This document shows, piece after piece, positions 1 to 8,782 of a DNA stretch of 64,000 nucleotides. A model generated the notes under the pieces. It was given only the letters and a program-made list of their open reading frames with translations, made no database searches and was not told the DNA's origin. The position numbers and the translations under genes were made by a program. Position 1 is the first letter of the stretch, and each line of letters starts with the position of its first letter. Origin of the DNA: Solilutibacter pythonis (lineage in GTDB: Bacteria > Pseudomonadota > Gammaproteobacteria > Xanthomonadales > Xanthomonadaceae); the NCBI RefSeq assembly GCF_003697345.1, contig NZ_RFLY01000012.1:1-64000 (forward strand), written 5' to 3'.

Positions 1-116
1 AAGGCCGGGCATACAACCTGGAGCAGCAGGCCGCGCGCGAGCGGGAGATAGCCGAGGCGTTGAACCGGCAGCAACAGCAAGCCGAAACCCCGCGCGGGCC
101 GGTCATGAGAATGTGA
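1..116 (+). CDS. C-terminal end of an unrecognised protein
   Basis: An open frame enters from the left edge (codons in phase with base 3) and stops at TGA 114-116, leaving about 37 residues. The tail is rich in Gln, Glu, Ala and Arg (LEQQAAREREIAEAL, then NRQQQQ) and looks like a helical or coiled-coil end. It lies 24 bp before the next gene on the same strand, so the two may be co-transcribed. Relaxase-type mobilisation proteins can end in such charged Gln-rich tails, but too little is visible to assign a family. No start codon is in the window. Confidence 0.45.
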   Translation, partial: GRAYNLEQQAAREREIAEALNRQQQQAETPRGPVMRM

Positions 117-140
117 TTCACAGCAAAGAGGGGAGGGAAT

Positions 141-704
141 ATGGGGACGAGGGAAATCCAGCAACTGGCGTTGCGGTTGAGTGCATTTACCGATGCACTG
201 GAACAACGCGCCCGGCACATGGCCGATACGATGGAACGCAATGGCCAATCGATGGCGCATTCGGCCCAGGGTATCGATGCGCAAATCCGGCAGTTGTCGC
301 AGCGTGTGGTATCGACGGTGCGTACCGAAAGCCGGGGTGCGATGGAAAATGGCGTGCGCGAAGGTATTGGGCCCGGAGTGGCGCAATTGGAGCAGATAGT
401 TCGTTCGGCGCAGAACGCAAGCCAGGTATTGCACGCGCAGACGAAGGCGTTGCAGGCTACGCATCGCGCCGTGGTGTGGCTTTCCGGCGCTGCGCTGCTC
501 ATCGGGTCGATGCTGGCGGCCGGTGGCAGCAGCTACTTGGTCTGGAAGAATCATCAGGAGCTCCAGCGTGCCGAATTTGGCCGCGACATCCTGGACGCCA
601 CGCGTTCCGGCACGCTGAATCGCTGCGGGAAAGCCTTGTGCGCACGTGTGGGCAAGACCCCCGAACGCTACGGCAAAAATGGCGAATACGTGCTGGTGAA
701 GTGA
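141..704 (+). CDS. Small single-pass membrane protein, unknown function
   Basis: The 187-residue product has a mostly helical N-terminal half (about residues 1-110, many Gln, Arg and Glu, coiled-coil-like), one clear transmembrane segment at about 113-135 (VVWLSGAALLIGSMLAAGG) and a short basic tail containing CGKALC. The start at 141 follows GGGAGGGAAT, a good ribosome-binding site. I do not recognise the family. The layout (soluble coiled coil, one helix, short tail, directly after a Gln-rich gene end) would fit an accessory mobilisation protein encoded beside a relaxase, but nothing here proves that. Confidence 0.6.
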   Translation: MGTREIQQLALRLSAFTDALEQRARHMADTMERNGQSMAHSAQGIDAQIRQLSQRVVSTVRTESRGAMENGVREGIGPGVAQLEQIVRSAQNASQVLHAQTKALQATHRAVVWLSGAALLIGSMLAAGGSSYLVWKNHQELQRAEFGRDILDATRSGTLNRCGKALCARVGKTPERYGKNGEYVLVK

Positions 705-720
705 CGAGCGGGGGCTTGAT

Positions 721-751
721 CGGCCAAGTCACGCGCCGCGTGGCTTGGCCG
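721..751. terminator. Near-perfect hairpin after the 141-704 gene
   Basis: A 15-base arm at 721-735 pairs with 737-751 with one mismatch, giving a GC-rich stem 17 bp past the stop codon. It separates the plus-strand gene from the end of mlaA on the minus strand (stop at 818), so it could end transcription both ways. There is no clear T run. Confidence 0.5.
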
Positions 752-817
752 GGGCGCGACGCGGCACGCGGATGTTTCGATGAATACCGGGCGATGCGTG
801 GTGTTCGTGCTCCGCTT

Positions 818-1915
818 TCAAGGCTCGATGCGGATCGGGATCATGTCCGCCGGTATCGTCGGGTTGTCCTCCGGCTCGTGCAGATAGTCCGGCAGGCCAT
901 CGTCCTCGCGCTGGTTCTGCTGGAGGCTGGAGGTGATCTGGTATTGGCGGCGTTGCAGCCAGGCGTCACGGTAAAGCGCGTATTCGTCGGCCACGCCCTC
1001 GCGCATGCTGTCGATCGAGAACAATCGTGCGCGGATGTCGACCAACTGCACCCCCTGCACGAAAAATCGCACCTTGTCCTGCTCGATGTGCCGTACTGCC
1101 GACAGCGGCGCGTCGCCGACCATGCCGAAGGCATCGCGCACGGTGCGAGGGCCGAACAGTGGCAGCTCCAGATAGCGTGAGCGGCGCCAGCCCCAGATGG
1201 CCAGCGTCTGCCCGAAGTCTTCGTTGACGTAGGGAACGTTCATCCGGCTGGCGGGGTCGAACAGGCCGCCAAGCCCCATGGTGGTGTTGACCAGGAAGCG
1301 CAGGGCGGCGAAGCCCGCATCGCCGGGCCGGCCCTGCAACAGGGCGTTGACCGCGCTGGCCGGTTGACCCAGGTTGTTGAAGAAGTTGCGGATGCCGAGC
1401 CGTACCGGGCGAGGTACCACGGTGACGTAGGCGCGTGCCAGCGGGGTGGCGATGGTTCTGTCGACAAAGCGGTTGAACGCGTGGATGCGCCGGTTGAGCG
1501 GCTCCCACGGATCGTAGCTGGAGGGCAGCTCGACGCCCGGCGGCAGGTTGGGGTCGGCCACTGGATCGTATTCGGGGTGGCCGTAAAGCGCGTTGAAATC
1601 GTCTTCGGCGCTGCTGCGCGCGGGGGGTTCGGTAGGAGCGGCGGGCTTCGTATCGGGTGCCGGCGTGGCTTGCCCGGCGGCGGTGCGGGCGGCTTCCGTT
1701 CCTTTCGTCCCGTCCGGGATGAAAGCGCCGGTGGCTTCGGTCGGCGTTTGGGTGGGATCGACGGCCACGGCTTCAGCCGTCATGGAGGTTTGCGCGGCGT
1801 GCGTCGGCGGCGCTTCGACGGGCGGTGGCGTGTGCGTGGACTGCCCGGCGCAGGCCGAGAGCAGCAGGGCCAGACTCAGACCGAAGGCGGAAACGGGGCG
1901 GAAGGTCACACGCAT
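818..1915 (-). CDS. mlaA: MlaA (VacJ) outer-membrane lipoprotein
   Basis: MlaA removes mislocalised phospholipids from the outer leaflet of the outer membrane and hands them to MlaC for return to the inner membrane. The start is set at 1915 because the protein then begins with a lipoprotein signal peptide and an LSAC lipobox near residue 20; the open frame extends 12 codons further upstream. A Pro/Thr-rich linker of about 100 residues follows, then the MlaA domain (DPWEPLNRRIHAFN and NFFNNLGQP). At about 365 residues it is longer than E. coli MlaA because of the linker and an acidic C-terminal tail. It is the last gene of the mla operon, 42 bp after mlaB. Confidence 0.93.
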   Translation of the reverse strand: MRVTFRPVSAFGLSLALLLSACAGQSTHTPPPVEAPPTHAAQTSMTAEAVAVDPTQTPTEATGAFIPDGTKGTEAARTAAGQATPAPDTKPAAPTEPPARSSAEDDFNALYGHPEYDPVADPNLPPGVELPSSYDPWEPLNRRIHAFNRFVDRTIATPLARAYVTVVPRPVRLGIRNFFNNLGQPASAVNALLQGRPGDAGFAALRFLVNTTMGLGGLFDPASRMNVPYVNEDFGQTLAIWGWRRSRYLELPLFGPRTVRDAFGMVGDAPLSAVRHIEQDKVRFFVQGVQLVDIRARLFSIDSMREGVADEYALYRDAWLQRRQYQITSSLQQNQREDDGLPDYLHEPEDNPTIPADMIPIRIEP

Positions 1916-1957
1916 CGAGAGAAAGGGAAAGAAGGACGGATGGTCCCCCACGAGCGC

Positions 1958-2251
1958 TTAGCCGATAGCGCAGGTGAGGCGGGAATCGAGGCGGTAGGCA
2001 TCGCGCAGCTCGGTGAAGCCCGGCGGAAGGCCATCGATGGCGAGGCCGCCGGCACGGGTGGAGAGCGCTGAAAGCAGGGCCAGACCGGCGCTGTCGATCG
2101 CGGCTAGCGCGGTGATGTCGAGCCGTGCCGCGCCGGGAAGAAGCGTCAGCGCCTCCCGCCAGGCGGACGCGACGACGGGACGCGTCAGCGCCCCGCCGAA
2201 CACCAGCGCGTCGCCATGCCGGATCAACGTATGGGTCTCAGTGTTTGGCAT
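1958..2251 (-). CDS. mlaB: MlaB STAS-domain protein
   Basis: A 97-residue STAS-domain protein with the characteristic core LDITALAAIDSAGLALLSAL. MlaB binds the cytoplasmic face of the MlaFE transporter and stabilises or activates it. It overlaps the end of mlaC by 14 bp and precedes mlaA, the usual position in the operon. The ATG is at 2249-2251. Assignment rests on the STAS signature plus operon position, since STAS domains are short and diverse. Confidence 0.85.
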   Translation of the reverse strand: MPNTETHTLIRHGDALVFGGALTRPVVASAWREALTLLPGAARLDITALAAIDSAGLALLSALSTRAGGLAIDGLPPGFTELRDAYRLDSRLTCAIG

Positions 2252-2903
2252 CGGCCTGGATCCGGCCGGATTTCAGTTCGGCCGCGACCGAGCGAATGCC
2301 GCGCTGGGTCAGCGGGTTGTCGAACTGGTTGCGGAAGGTCTGCACGAAGGACACGCCTTCCACCATCACGTCGAACACCAGCCACTGGTTGCCGACCTTG
2401 CGCAACAGGTAATCGACCGGGATCGGCTCGCCGCCGGCACGCAGCATTTCGCTGGCCACGCGCACGCCGCGGTTGCCCGGTAGGGCGGTTTCGGATTTGA
2501 TTCGCACCCGCAGCCGGGTGTTGAAGTCGAGTAGTGAGGAGCCGTAGCGTTGCATCAGGTTATCGGCCAGCGCGTCGGCGAACAGCTTGACGTCGGCATC
2601 CGAGGCGCCACGAGCGTGGCGGCCCAGTACCAGGCGCGCCGCGTAGTCGCGGTCGAACATCTGGTTGAATTCGCTGTTGATGAAGCTGCGCAGGGCGCCA
2701 CGGTTCTTGGTGAACTCCGCGCGGCGGGTTTCCAGCGTGGTCAACACGCGGGTGGAGTTGTCCAGGACCAGCTTGCTCGGGCTGCCGACCATGTTCTGCG
2801 CCTGCGCGGCGTGAACTACCGGCTTGGCCTGTGCCCGGGCGTGTGGTGGCGTGGTGATGAGGAGCAGCGAAGCGGCGATGGCGAGGGAAAGAGAACGGCT
2901 CAT
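2238..2903 (-). CDS. mlaC: MlaC periplasmic phospholipid-binding protein
   Basis: The 221-residue product has a signal peptide (cleavage near ARAQA) and the MlaC/Ttg2D fold: an N-terminal helical part with the family-typical FINSEFNQMFDRDYAARLVLG, then the beta-sheet part ending in VGNQWLVFDVMVEGVSFVQTFRNQF. It shuttles phospholipid between MlaA and the MlaFEDB complex. Its ATG overlaps the mlaD stop (ATGA), a sign of translational coupling. Length is normal for the family. Confidence 0.93.
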   Translation of the reverse strand: MSRSLSLAIAASLLLITTPPHARAQAKPVVHAAQAQNMVGSPSKLVLDNSTRVLTTLETRRAEFTKNRGALRSFINSEFNQMFDRDYAARLVLGRHARGASDADVKLFADALADNLMQRYGSSLLDFNTRLRVRIKSETALPGNRGVRVASEMLRAGGEPIPVDYLLRKVGNQWLVFDVMVEGVSFVQTFRNQFDNPLTQRGIRSVAAELKSGRIQADAKH

Positions 2904-3427
2904 TGGGCAGGTTCCATCTGGGAATCGGAGTGAGACTCTTCGGCGCTGGGTGATGTGGATGTATCGGTGCCGCCACTGAACATGTATTTGCCGGCCAGTT
3001 GCAGCAGATCGACCGCGGGCTGGGTAAAGGCGATTTCCTCGCCGGCCTTCAATGTTTCCTGGTCGCCGCCTGGTTGCAGGCCGATGTAAGCCTCGCCCAA
3101 CAGGCCGCTGGTGAAGATGCCGGCGGTGGTGTCGGCGGGCAGGTCCTTGAACTTGTTGTCGATGGCCAGAGTGACGATGGAGTCGTATTTAACCGGGTCA
3201 AGCTGAATATCGGCCACCTTGCCGATATTGACGCCGCCGATCCGCACCGGGCCGTTGACGCGCAACTGGCCGATGCTGGTGAAGCGCGCCTTCAGGGGAT
3301 AGTGGCCGCCGCCGCCAAGCGGGAACTTGCCGTTGGTGGAAGTCACCGCCAGTACCAGCAGGGTGGCCAGCGCCAGCAGCAGGAAGGCGCCGACGCCGAA
3401 TTCGAGACGGGGGCCGCGCAGGCTCAT
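2900..3427 (-). CDS. mlaD: MlaD, inner-membrane MCE-domain protein
   Basis: The 175-residue product has one N-terminal transmembrane helix (about residues 9-27) followed by a single MCE domain (FTSIGQLRVNGPVRIGGVNI, then a GEAYIGLQPGG stretch). MlaD forms a hexameric ring on the periplasmic side of MlaFE and passes lipid to and from MlaC. The C-terminal tail after the MCE domain is short and Ser/Glu-rich. It lies 28 bp after mlaE, inside the mla operon. Confidence 0.93.
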   Translation of the reverse strand: MSLRGPRLEFGVGAFLLLALATLLVLAVTSTNGKFPLGGGGHYPLKARFTSIGQLRVNGPVRIGGVNIGKVADIQLDPVKYDSIVTLAIDNKFKDLPADTTAGIFTSGLLGEAYIGLQPGGDQETLKAGEEIAFTQPAVDLLQLAGKYMFSGGTDTSTSPSAEESHSDSQMEPAQ

Positions 3428-3455
3428 CGCATCACCTCATGGGGAATCGGAAGGC

Positions 3456-4208
3456 TCATCGGAACATCAGCGCCGAGAGCACGAAATTGAACATCAGCAC
3501 CAGCAGCGAGGCGTTCACCACCGCGCGGGTGGTCGCCACCGAGGTGCCCTCGATGGTGGGTTCGGAGTGAAAGCCGACATAGGCCGCCACCAGCGCCGAG
3601 GTGGCGCCGAAGACCCCGGCCTTGACGAAGGCGCCAAGGAAGTCCTCGCGGAAATCCACCGCGTCCTTCATCACTTGCCACCAGGTGCCGGAATCGAGGC
3701 CCAGCACCTGCACCGCTTCGAACCAGCCGGCCAGGAGCGCGAAGGCGACGAAGAAGCCGGTCAGGAGCGGCACCGAGATCACCGAGGCCCAGAACCTCGG
3801 CGCCACCACCTTCGCCACCGGGTCGATCGCCATCAGGCCGAGCGCGGTGATCTGGTCGGTGGCGCGCATCAGCCCCAGTTCGGCCGCCACCGAGGAGCCG
3901 GCGCGACCGATGAACAGCAGCGCGGTCAACACCGGGGCCAGTTCGCGGTACAGGCCGAGGCCCAGCATCAGGCTGACCTGGTTGCTGGCGCCGTAGGTAT
4001 CGAGCGCCCGCCAGCCCAGCAATACCACCGAAAGACCGACGAACGCGCCGCCAACGGCAATGATCGGCAGCGAACGCGCGCCGATCTTGTAGATTTCGCG
4101 GATGAGCTCGGCGAACAGGTCGGCGGTGGGTTTGGAAGCCCGCAACACGGCCAGCGCGAACAAGCCGGCCTGACCGACCCGGCGCACGAATGCGAGCAGC
4201 GCCTTCAC
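3456..4208 (-). CDS. mlaE: MlaE permease
   Basis: The 250-residue polytopic membrane protein has the MlaE permease signature (QVSLMLGLGLYRELAPVLTA, then RAGSSVAAELGLMRATDQI). It is the membrane core of the MlaFEDB ABC transporter. It starts at a GTG at 4208 that overlaps the mlaF stop codon (GTGA), so translation is probably coupled. Length and five to six predicted helices fit the family. Confidence 0.93.
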   Translation of the reverse strand: MKALLAFVRRVGQAGLFALAVLRASKPTADLFAELIREIYKIGARSLPIIAVGGAFVGLSVVLLGWRALDTYGASNQVSLMLGLGLYRELAPVLTALLFIGRAGSSVAAELGLMRATDQITALGLMAIDPVAKVVAPRFWASVISVPLLTGFFVAFALLAGWFEAVQVLGLDSGTWWQVMKDAVDFREDFLGAFVKAGVFGATSALVAAYVGFHSEPTIEGTSVATTRAVVNASLLVLMFNFVLSALMFR

Positions 4209-4990
4209 GCGGCGCGCCTTTCCGGGCTGTCGAAAGCGATCGGGCCGTCCGGCGCGCCTTCGAGGAATTGCCGCACCAGCGGATCGTCGCTGCGCTGCAA
4301 GGCGTTGGGCGTACCGTCGAAGACGATGCGGCCATTGGCGATCACCACCGCGTGGTCGGCGATCGGCAGTGTTTCGTGGACGTGGTGGGTGACGATGATG
4401 CTGGTCAGACCAAGCGTGCGGTTCAGCCGGTCGATCAGGCTCATGATCATGCCGGAGGCGATCGGGTCGAGGCCGGTCAAGGGCTCGTCGTAGATCATCA
4501 GCGGCGGGTCCAGCGCCAGGGCGCGCGCCAGCGCCACGCGCCGGGCCATGCCACCGGAGAGTTCGCGCGGATACAGATGGGCGGCGGCGCGCAGGCCCAC
4601 CGCGTGCAGCTTCATCGTCACTAGCGCGTCGATCACCTCGGGCGGCAGGTCGGTGTGCGTCTTGAGTGGCAAGGCCACGTTTTCGGCGGCGGTCAGGTCG
4701 GTCAGGAGGCCATTGCCCTGCAACAGCACGCCCAGGCGTTTGCGCATGGCCAGCAGCGCGCGTGGCTGGCGCGGCACCGGCTGGCCGAAGACCTCGACCC
4801 GGCCCGTGGCCGGGGGCAGCTCGCCGGTCAGGGCGGAGAGCAGGGTGGACTTGCCGCTGCCGGAAGGGCCGAGCACCGCGGTCACGCCCCCGACGGGCAC
4901 TTTCAGCCGGACGTTGTCCAATATGGTGCGGCCGCCGCGTGCGAGGCGTACGTCATCCAACAGCACGGCGGGGGCGGGGGATGGGGTCAC
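4205..4990 (-). CDS. mlaF: MlaF ATPase of the phospholipid ABC transporter
   Basis: ABC ATPase with Walker A GPSGSGKST, signature LSGGMARRVALARAL, Walker B LMIYDEPLTGLD and the H-loop in TSIIVTHH. The open frame extends to 5281, but those residues are low-complexity and absent from the family; the GTG at 4990 gives 261 residues, the usual length, and starts just before the first beta strand (VLLDDVRLARGG). No good ribosome-binding site precedes it, so the exact start is tentative. First gene of mlaFEDCBA. The 4991-5273 spacer is the divergent promoter region. Confidence 0.9.
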   Translation of the reverse strand: MTPSPAPAVLLDDVRLARGGRTILDNVRLKVPVGGVTAVLGPSGSGKSTLLSALTGELPPATGRVEVFGQPVPRQPRALLAMRKRLGVLLQGNGLLTDLTAAENVALPLKTHTDLPPEVIDALVTMKLHAVGLRAAAHLYPRELSGGMARRVALARALALDPPLMIYDEPLTGLDPIASGMIMSLIDRLNRTLGLTSIIVTHHVHETLPIADHAVVIANGRIVFDGTPNALQRSDDPLVRQFLEGAPDGPIAFDSPERRAA

Positions 4991-5273
4991 GGGCAGGCGG
5001 GAGGGGGCATTCGCGGAACGCCACAGGATGCGTATTGTCGCCTGAATGGCGGCCCGCTTGGGCGCTTGCGTTGACCGGGGGGGCGTGTCCTCACGCGGCC
5101 TTGCCGAATCCACGCGGGGACTGAACGTGCCTGTGGGGCTTCGGGGATTTTCATGGTGATCGGGCGGGCCACGGACTAGGCTGGCGCGATCGTGACCGGG
5201 TACCGTCCCGCCAAGAGCAAAAGTAAAGAGGAAAGCAGGCTGGCGCGGTGGTGCGTCCCATTCTCCGATCCCG

Positions 5274-5591
5274 ATGAACAAGGCCGAGTACCAGCAGCAT
5301 TTTCAGCATTATTTCCGTCACGCGCCGTACTTCTCCAGCGGCCGCTATTGGCGCGATTACGCGCCGGCCTATGCCTACGCGCTGGATTGCTGGATTTCGT
5401 GTCCGGGTTGCCGTTTCGAGCAGGTGGAGGCGCGTCTGGCCGAGGACTGGCCGCGGGTCGCGGGCGAATCGCGGTTGGGTTGGAGCGAAGCGCGCGAGGC
5501 GGTGATTGACGCCTGGCAGTTCATCGAAAGCCGCCAGCCCGGTGCTTTCCACACGGTTGCCGACGAGGTGCCGCCGCCGCCCCGCTGCTAA
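5274..5591 (+). CDS. Small conserved-looking protein, unknown function
   Basis: The 105-residue soluble protein is rich in Tyr, Trp and His in its first half (YQQHFQHYFRHAPYFSSGR, then WRDYAPAYAYALD) and ends in a Pro-rich tail. It carries a CPGC pair near residue 43, too little for a confident metal site. No signal peptide or membrane helix. Codon use matches the flanking genes, and it sits 33 bp before folE on the same strand. I do not recognise a named family. Confidence 0.7.
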   Translation: MNKAEYQQHFQHYFRHAPYFSSGRYWRDYAPAYAYALDCWISCPGCRFEQVEARLAEDWPRVAGESRLGWSEAREAVIDAWQFIESRQPGAFHTVADEVPPPPRC

Positions 5592-5624
5592 CATGACCGG
5601 CCCACTCTCGCGGGACCCGCACAC

Positions 5625-6239
5625 TTGAGCGCCTCCAAATCTCCCACCGTCTCCGACCTGCGTCACGGCGTTAGCCGCGAGGATGCGGAGGAAGCCGTTC
5701 GCACCCTGTTGCGCTGGGCCGGCGAGGACCCGGCCCGCGAGGGTTTGCTGGATACCCCGAAACGGGTGGTCAAGGCCTATGGCGATTGGTTCAGCGGTTA
5801 TGCCATCGACCCGGACGAGTACCTTCTCCGCACCTTCGAGGAGGTCTGCGGCTACGACGAGATGATCGTCCTGCGCGACATCGAGTACGAAAGCCATTGC
5901 GAGCACCACATGGCGCCGATCATCGGCCGGGTGCACGTCGGCTATCTGCCGAGCGGCCGGGTGGTCGGCATCAGCAAGCTGGCGCGGGTGGTGGATGCCT
6001 ATGCTCGCCGCTTCCAGGTGCAGGAAAAGATGACCGCGCAGATCGCCAACTGCATCCAGCGCGCGCTGGAGCCGGCCGGGGTGGCGGTGGTGGTGGAAGG
6101 CGCGCACGAGTGCATGACCACCCGCGGCGTGCACAAGCGCGGCGTCAGCATGGTGACGTCCACCATGCTGGGCGTCTTCCGTGAGGATGCGCGTACCCGC
6201 AAGGAATTCCTGAGTTTCATCGAGAACGGCCGGCGTTGA
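5625..6239 (+). CDS. folE: GTP cyclohydrolase I
   Basis: FolE converts GTP to 7,8-dihydroneopterin triphosphate, the first step of folate biosynthesis. The zinc ligands are present: Cys92 and His95 in [10 protein letters not shown] and Cys163 in [11 protein letters not shown]. The 204-residue length is normal. The frame starts at TTG 5625; an ATG at 5593 is out of frame and ends quickly, so TTG is the best start. The stop overlaps the TTG start of the next gene. Confidence 0.95.
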   Translation: MSASKSPTVSDLRHGVSREDAEEAVRTLLRWAGEDPAREGLLDTPKRVVKAYGDWFSGYAIDPDEYLLRTFEEVCGYDEMIVLRDIEYESHCEHHMAPIIGRVHVGYLPSGRVVGISKLARVVDAYARRFQVQEKMTAQIANCIQRALEPAGVAVVVEGAHECMTTRGVHKRGVSMVTSTMLGVFREDARTRKEFLSFIENGRR

Positions 6240-6871
6240 CCGCGGGGTCGTCATCCGGGGCGACGCCAGCGGGCCGGCTGCGCCCTGGGACGCGCTGTAC
6301 CGCCTTCCTCGACGATGACCGCATCGCCGCCGGCGAATTGCGCCACGTCGCGCTGCGTGCCCGCGATGCCTTGGTGGCGCGCCCCGAGGGCCGTCTGCGG
6401 GTGTTCGACGACCGTGATGCGCGGCCGATCGCGCTCGATCTCGGCGGCAGCGCGGCCGAGATCGTGCAGCGGCTCAGCCGTGGCGAGTTGCCGGCGTCCC
6501 GGGCCGCCGAACCGGAGCCGCCGAAGCGTGGGCGCGGCCGGCCACGGCTGGGCGTGGTGGCCCGCGAAGTGACCTTGCTGCCGGCCGATTGGCAATGGCT
6601 GAGCGTCCAGCCGGGCGGAGCCTCGCTGGCGATCCGTCGGCTGGTGGATGCCGCGCGCGGCGCCGATCCGGCCACCGATCCGTCGCGGGCGGGGCAGGCG
6701 CGTACCTGGCGCTTCCTTCTCGCCGTCGGTGCTGAGCGGCCAGGCTTCGAGGAGGCCGCGCGCGCGTTGTTCGCCGGCGATGCGCCCGGTTTCGAGGCCG
6801 CGCTGAACGGCTGGCCCGAGGACCTGCGCGAGCATGCCGGCATGCTGGCCGCCGGCGTCTGGCGTCATTGA
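6236..6871 (+). CDS. DUF2239 family protein
   Basis: The 211-residue soluble protein shows the pattern I associate with DUF2239: an N-terminal [15 protein letters not shown] segment, a [18 protein letters not shown] core, then [20 protein letters not shown]. The core with its Arg-rich GRPRLG looks like an AT-hook-like basic stretch, so nucleic-acid contact is possible but unproven. It starts at TTG 6236, inside the folE stop, so it is translationally coupled to folE. Function unknown. Confidence 0.8.
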   Translation: MTAGSSSGATPAGRLRPGTRCTAFLDDDRIAAGELRHVALRARDALVARPEGRLRVFDDRDARPIALDLGGSAAEIVQRLSRGELPASRAAEPEPPKRGRGRPRLGVVAREVTLLPADWQWLSVQPGGASLAIRRLVDAARGADPATDPSRAGQARTWRFLLAVGAERPGFEEAARALFAGDAPGFEAALNGWPEDLREHAGMLAAGVWRH

Positions 6872-6926
6872 CCCGGCGGGAGAGGCAAAATAACCGGCTG
6901 CCATCCCGCTCCGAGCCACCGGAACC

Positions 6927-8165
6927 ATGACCGATTCTCCCGTCCAGCCGGTGCGCCGCGCGGCGTTGGTGTTCATCTTCATCACCGTGTTGATCGACAT
7001 CCTGGCCTTTGGCCTGATCATTCCGGTGTTGCCGCATCTGTTGGAGGAATTCGTCGGCGGCGATACCGCCGTCGCCGCGCGTTGGGTCGGTACGTTCGGG
7101 GCGATGTTCGCGGCGATCCAGTTCTTCGCCGCGCCGGTCCAGGGCGCGCTGTCGGATCGCTTCGGCCGTCGTCCGGTCATCCTGCTGTCCTGCCTGGGGC
7201 TCGGTCTCGATTTCATCCTGATGGCATTGGCGCCCAGCCTGTCGTGGCTGCTCATCGCCCGGATGGTTTCGGCGGTGACTTCGGCCAGCTTCAGCACCGC
7301 CAATGCCTACATCGCCGACGTCACGCCGCCGGAGAAGCGTGCCGGCGCCTTCGGCATGATGGGCATGGCTTTCGGCCTTGGCTTCGTGGTGGGGCCGATG
7401 ATGGGCGGCTGGCTGGGGTGTTTCGACCTGCGCTGGCCGTTCTGGGGCGCGGCGATCCTGGCCCTGCTCAACTTCTGTTACGGCCTGCTGGTGTTGCCGG
7501 AATCGTTGCCGAAGGCGCGTCGCAGCGCGCGTTTCCAGTGGAGCCAGGCCAATCCGGTCGGCTCGGTGAAGTTGATCCTGCGCTATCCGCAATTGTTCGG
7601 TCTGGTGGCGATCCTGCTGTTGTCGAATCTCGCCCATTACGTCTATCCCAACGTGTTCGTGCTGTACGCGGATTACCGCTACGGCTGGGGGCCGATGGTG
7701 GTCGGGCAGGTGTTGGCGGTGGTCGGGGTGTGTTCGGCGCTGGTGCAGGGCGGATTGGTGCGGAGGGTGGTGCCGAAGATCGGCGAGCACAATGCGTTGA
7801 TCCTGGGGTTGACCTGCGGCACGTTGGGTTTCTTCGCTTATGGGCTGGCGCCACTGGGCTGGATGTTCATGGCGGCGATCCCGGTGATGGCGTTCTGGGG
7901 CTTTGCCGGGCCGGCGGCGCAGGCGCTGGTGACGCGCGAGGTGGGGGTGGATGTGCAGGGCCGCATCCAGGGCGCGATGGCCAGCTTGATCAGCTTGGCC
8001 GGGATCGTCGGGCCGAAGCTCTACACCGAAGCCTTCGCGCGCTTCATCGGCCCGGGTGCGCCGGCCGAACTGCCGGGCATGCCCTGGTTCATCGCCGGCG
8101 GCTTGCTGGCCATCGCGCTGGGCATCGCGCTCTGGCACCAACGCAGGTATCGACTTTCGTCGTGA
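6927..8165 (+). CDS. MFS drug exporter of the TetA type
   Basis: The 412-residue, 12-helix major facilitator has motif A between helices 2 and 3 (GALSDRFGRRPV) and motif C-like residues in helix 5 (GMAFGLGFVVGPMMGGWLG), both typical of drug/H+ antiporters of the TetA/Bmr group. It probably exports small hydrophobic compounds; the substrate cannot be read from sequence, and close chromosomal relatives often give no tetracycline resistance. It stands alone between the DUF2239 gene and fabA with its own short spacers. Confidence 0.85.
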   Translation: MTDSPVQPVRRAALVFIFITVLIDILAFGLIIPVLPHLLEEFVGGDTAVAARWVGTFGAMFAAIQFFAAPVQGALSDRFGRRPVILLSCLGLGLDFILMALAPSLSWLLIARMVSAVTSASFSTANAYIADVTPPEKRAGAFGMMGMAFGLGFVVGPMMGGWLGCFDLRWPFWGAAILALLNFCYGLLVLPESLPKARRSARFQWSQANPVGSVKLILRYPQLFGLVAILLLSNLAHYVYPNVFVLYADYRYGWGPMVVGQVLAVVGVCSALVQGGLVRRVVPKIGEHNALILGLTCGTLGFFAYGLAPLGWMFMAAIPVMAFWGFAGPAAQALVTREVGVDVQGRIQGAMASLISLAGIVGPKLYTEAFARFIGPGAPAELPGMPWFIAGGLLAIALGIALWHQRRYRLSS

Positions 8166-8266
8166 GTCTGCATGACGGTTCAGTTTCGGCATCTCCGTAC
8201 CGAAGCGCACTGCGGCATTGGCTGTCTACACTCGTGAACTGACTTCTCCGACGCAGGATCGCGCCG

Positions 8267-8782
8267 ATGACCCGCGCTTCATCCTTCGACCGCGACGCGC
8301 TTCTGGCCTGCGCGCGTGGTGAGCTGTTCGGCCCCGGCAATGCGCGCCTGCCGGCGCCGCCGATGCTCATGTTCGACCGTATCACCGGGATCGCCGAGAC
8401 CGGCGGCGCGCACGGCAAGGGCGTGATCCGCGCCGAGCTGGACATCAGCCCGGCGCTCTGGTTCTTCGCCTGTCACTTCGAAGGCGATCCGGTGATGCCG
8501 GGCTGCCTGGGACTCGATGCGATGTGGCAACTGGCCGGCTTCTACCTGCCGTGGCTCGGTGAGTCCGGGCGAGGCCGCGCGCTGGGCGTGGGCGAGGTCA
8601 AGTTCACCGGGCAGATCCTGCCGAAGGCGGAACGCGTGCAATACGAAATCGATATCCGCCGCGTGCTGCGCGGCCGGCTGCGGCTGGTGATCGCCGATGG
8701 CCGCACCCTGGTCGATGGCCGCGAAATCTACACGGCCAAGGAATTGCGCGTGGGTCTGTTCAATTCCACGGAGTCGTTCTGA
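8267..8782 (+). CDS. fabA: 3-hydroxydecanoyl-ACP dehydratase/isomerase
   Basis: FabA introduces the cis double bond at the C10 stage of unsaturated fatty acid synthesis. The hot-dog fold catalytic residues are His70 ([13 protein letters not shown]) and Asp84 (LGLDAMWQ), at the same numbers as in E. coli FabA. The 171-residue length is standard. The stop overlaps the fabB start (TGATG), forming the usual fabA-fabB operon. Confidence 0.96.
   Translation: MTRASSFDRDALLACARGELFGPGNARLPAPPMLMFDRITGIAETGGAHGKGVIRAELDISPALWFFACHFEGDPVMPGCLGLDAMWQLAGFYLPWLGESGRGRALGVGEVKFTGQILPKAERVQYEIDIRRVLRGRLRLVIADGRTLVDGREIYTAKELRVGLFNSTESF

Noticed and set aside
1-704. End of an integrated mobile element with attachment site
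   Set aside because: No tRNA, direct repeat or integrase is seen; only the style of two short coding regions hints at mobilisation genes.
4991-5281. N-terminal extension of MlaF to 358 residues
   Set aside because: The extra residues have low complexity, no homology to the family and overlap the divergent promoter region.
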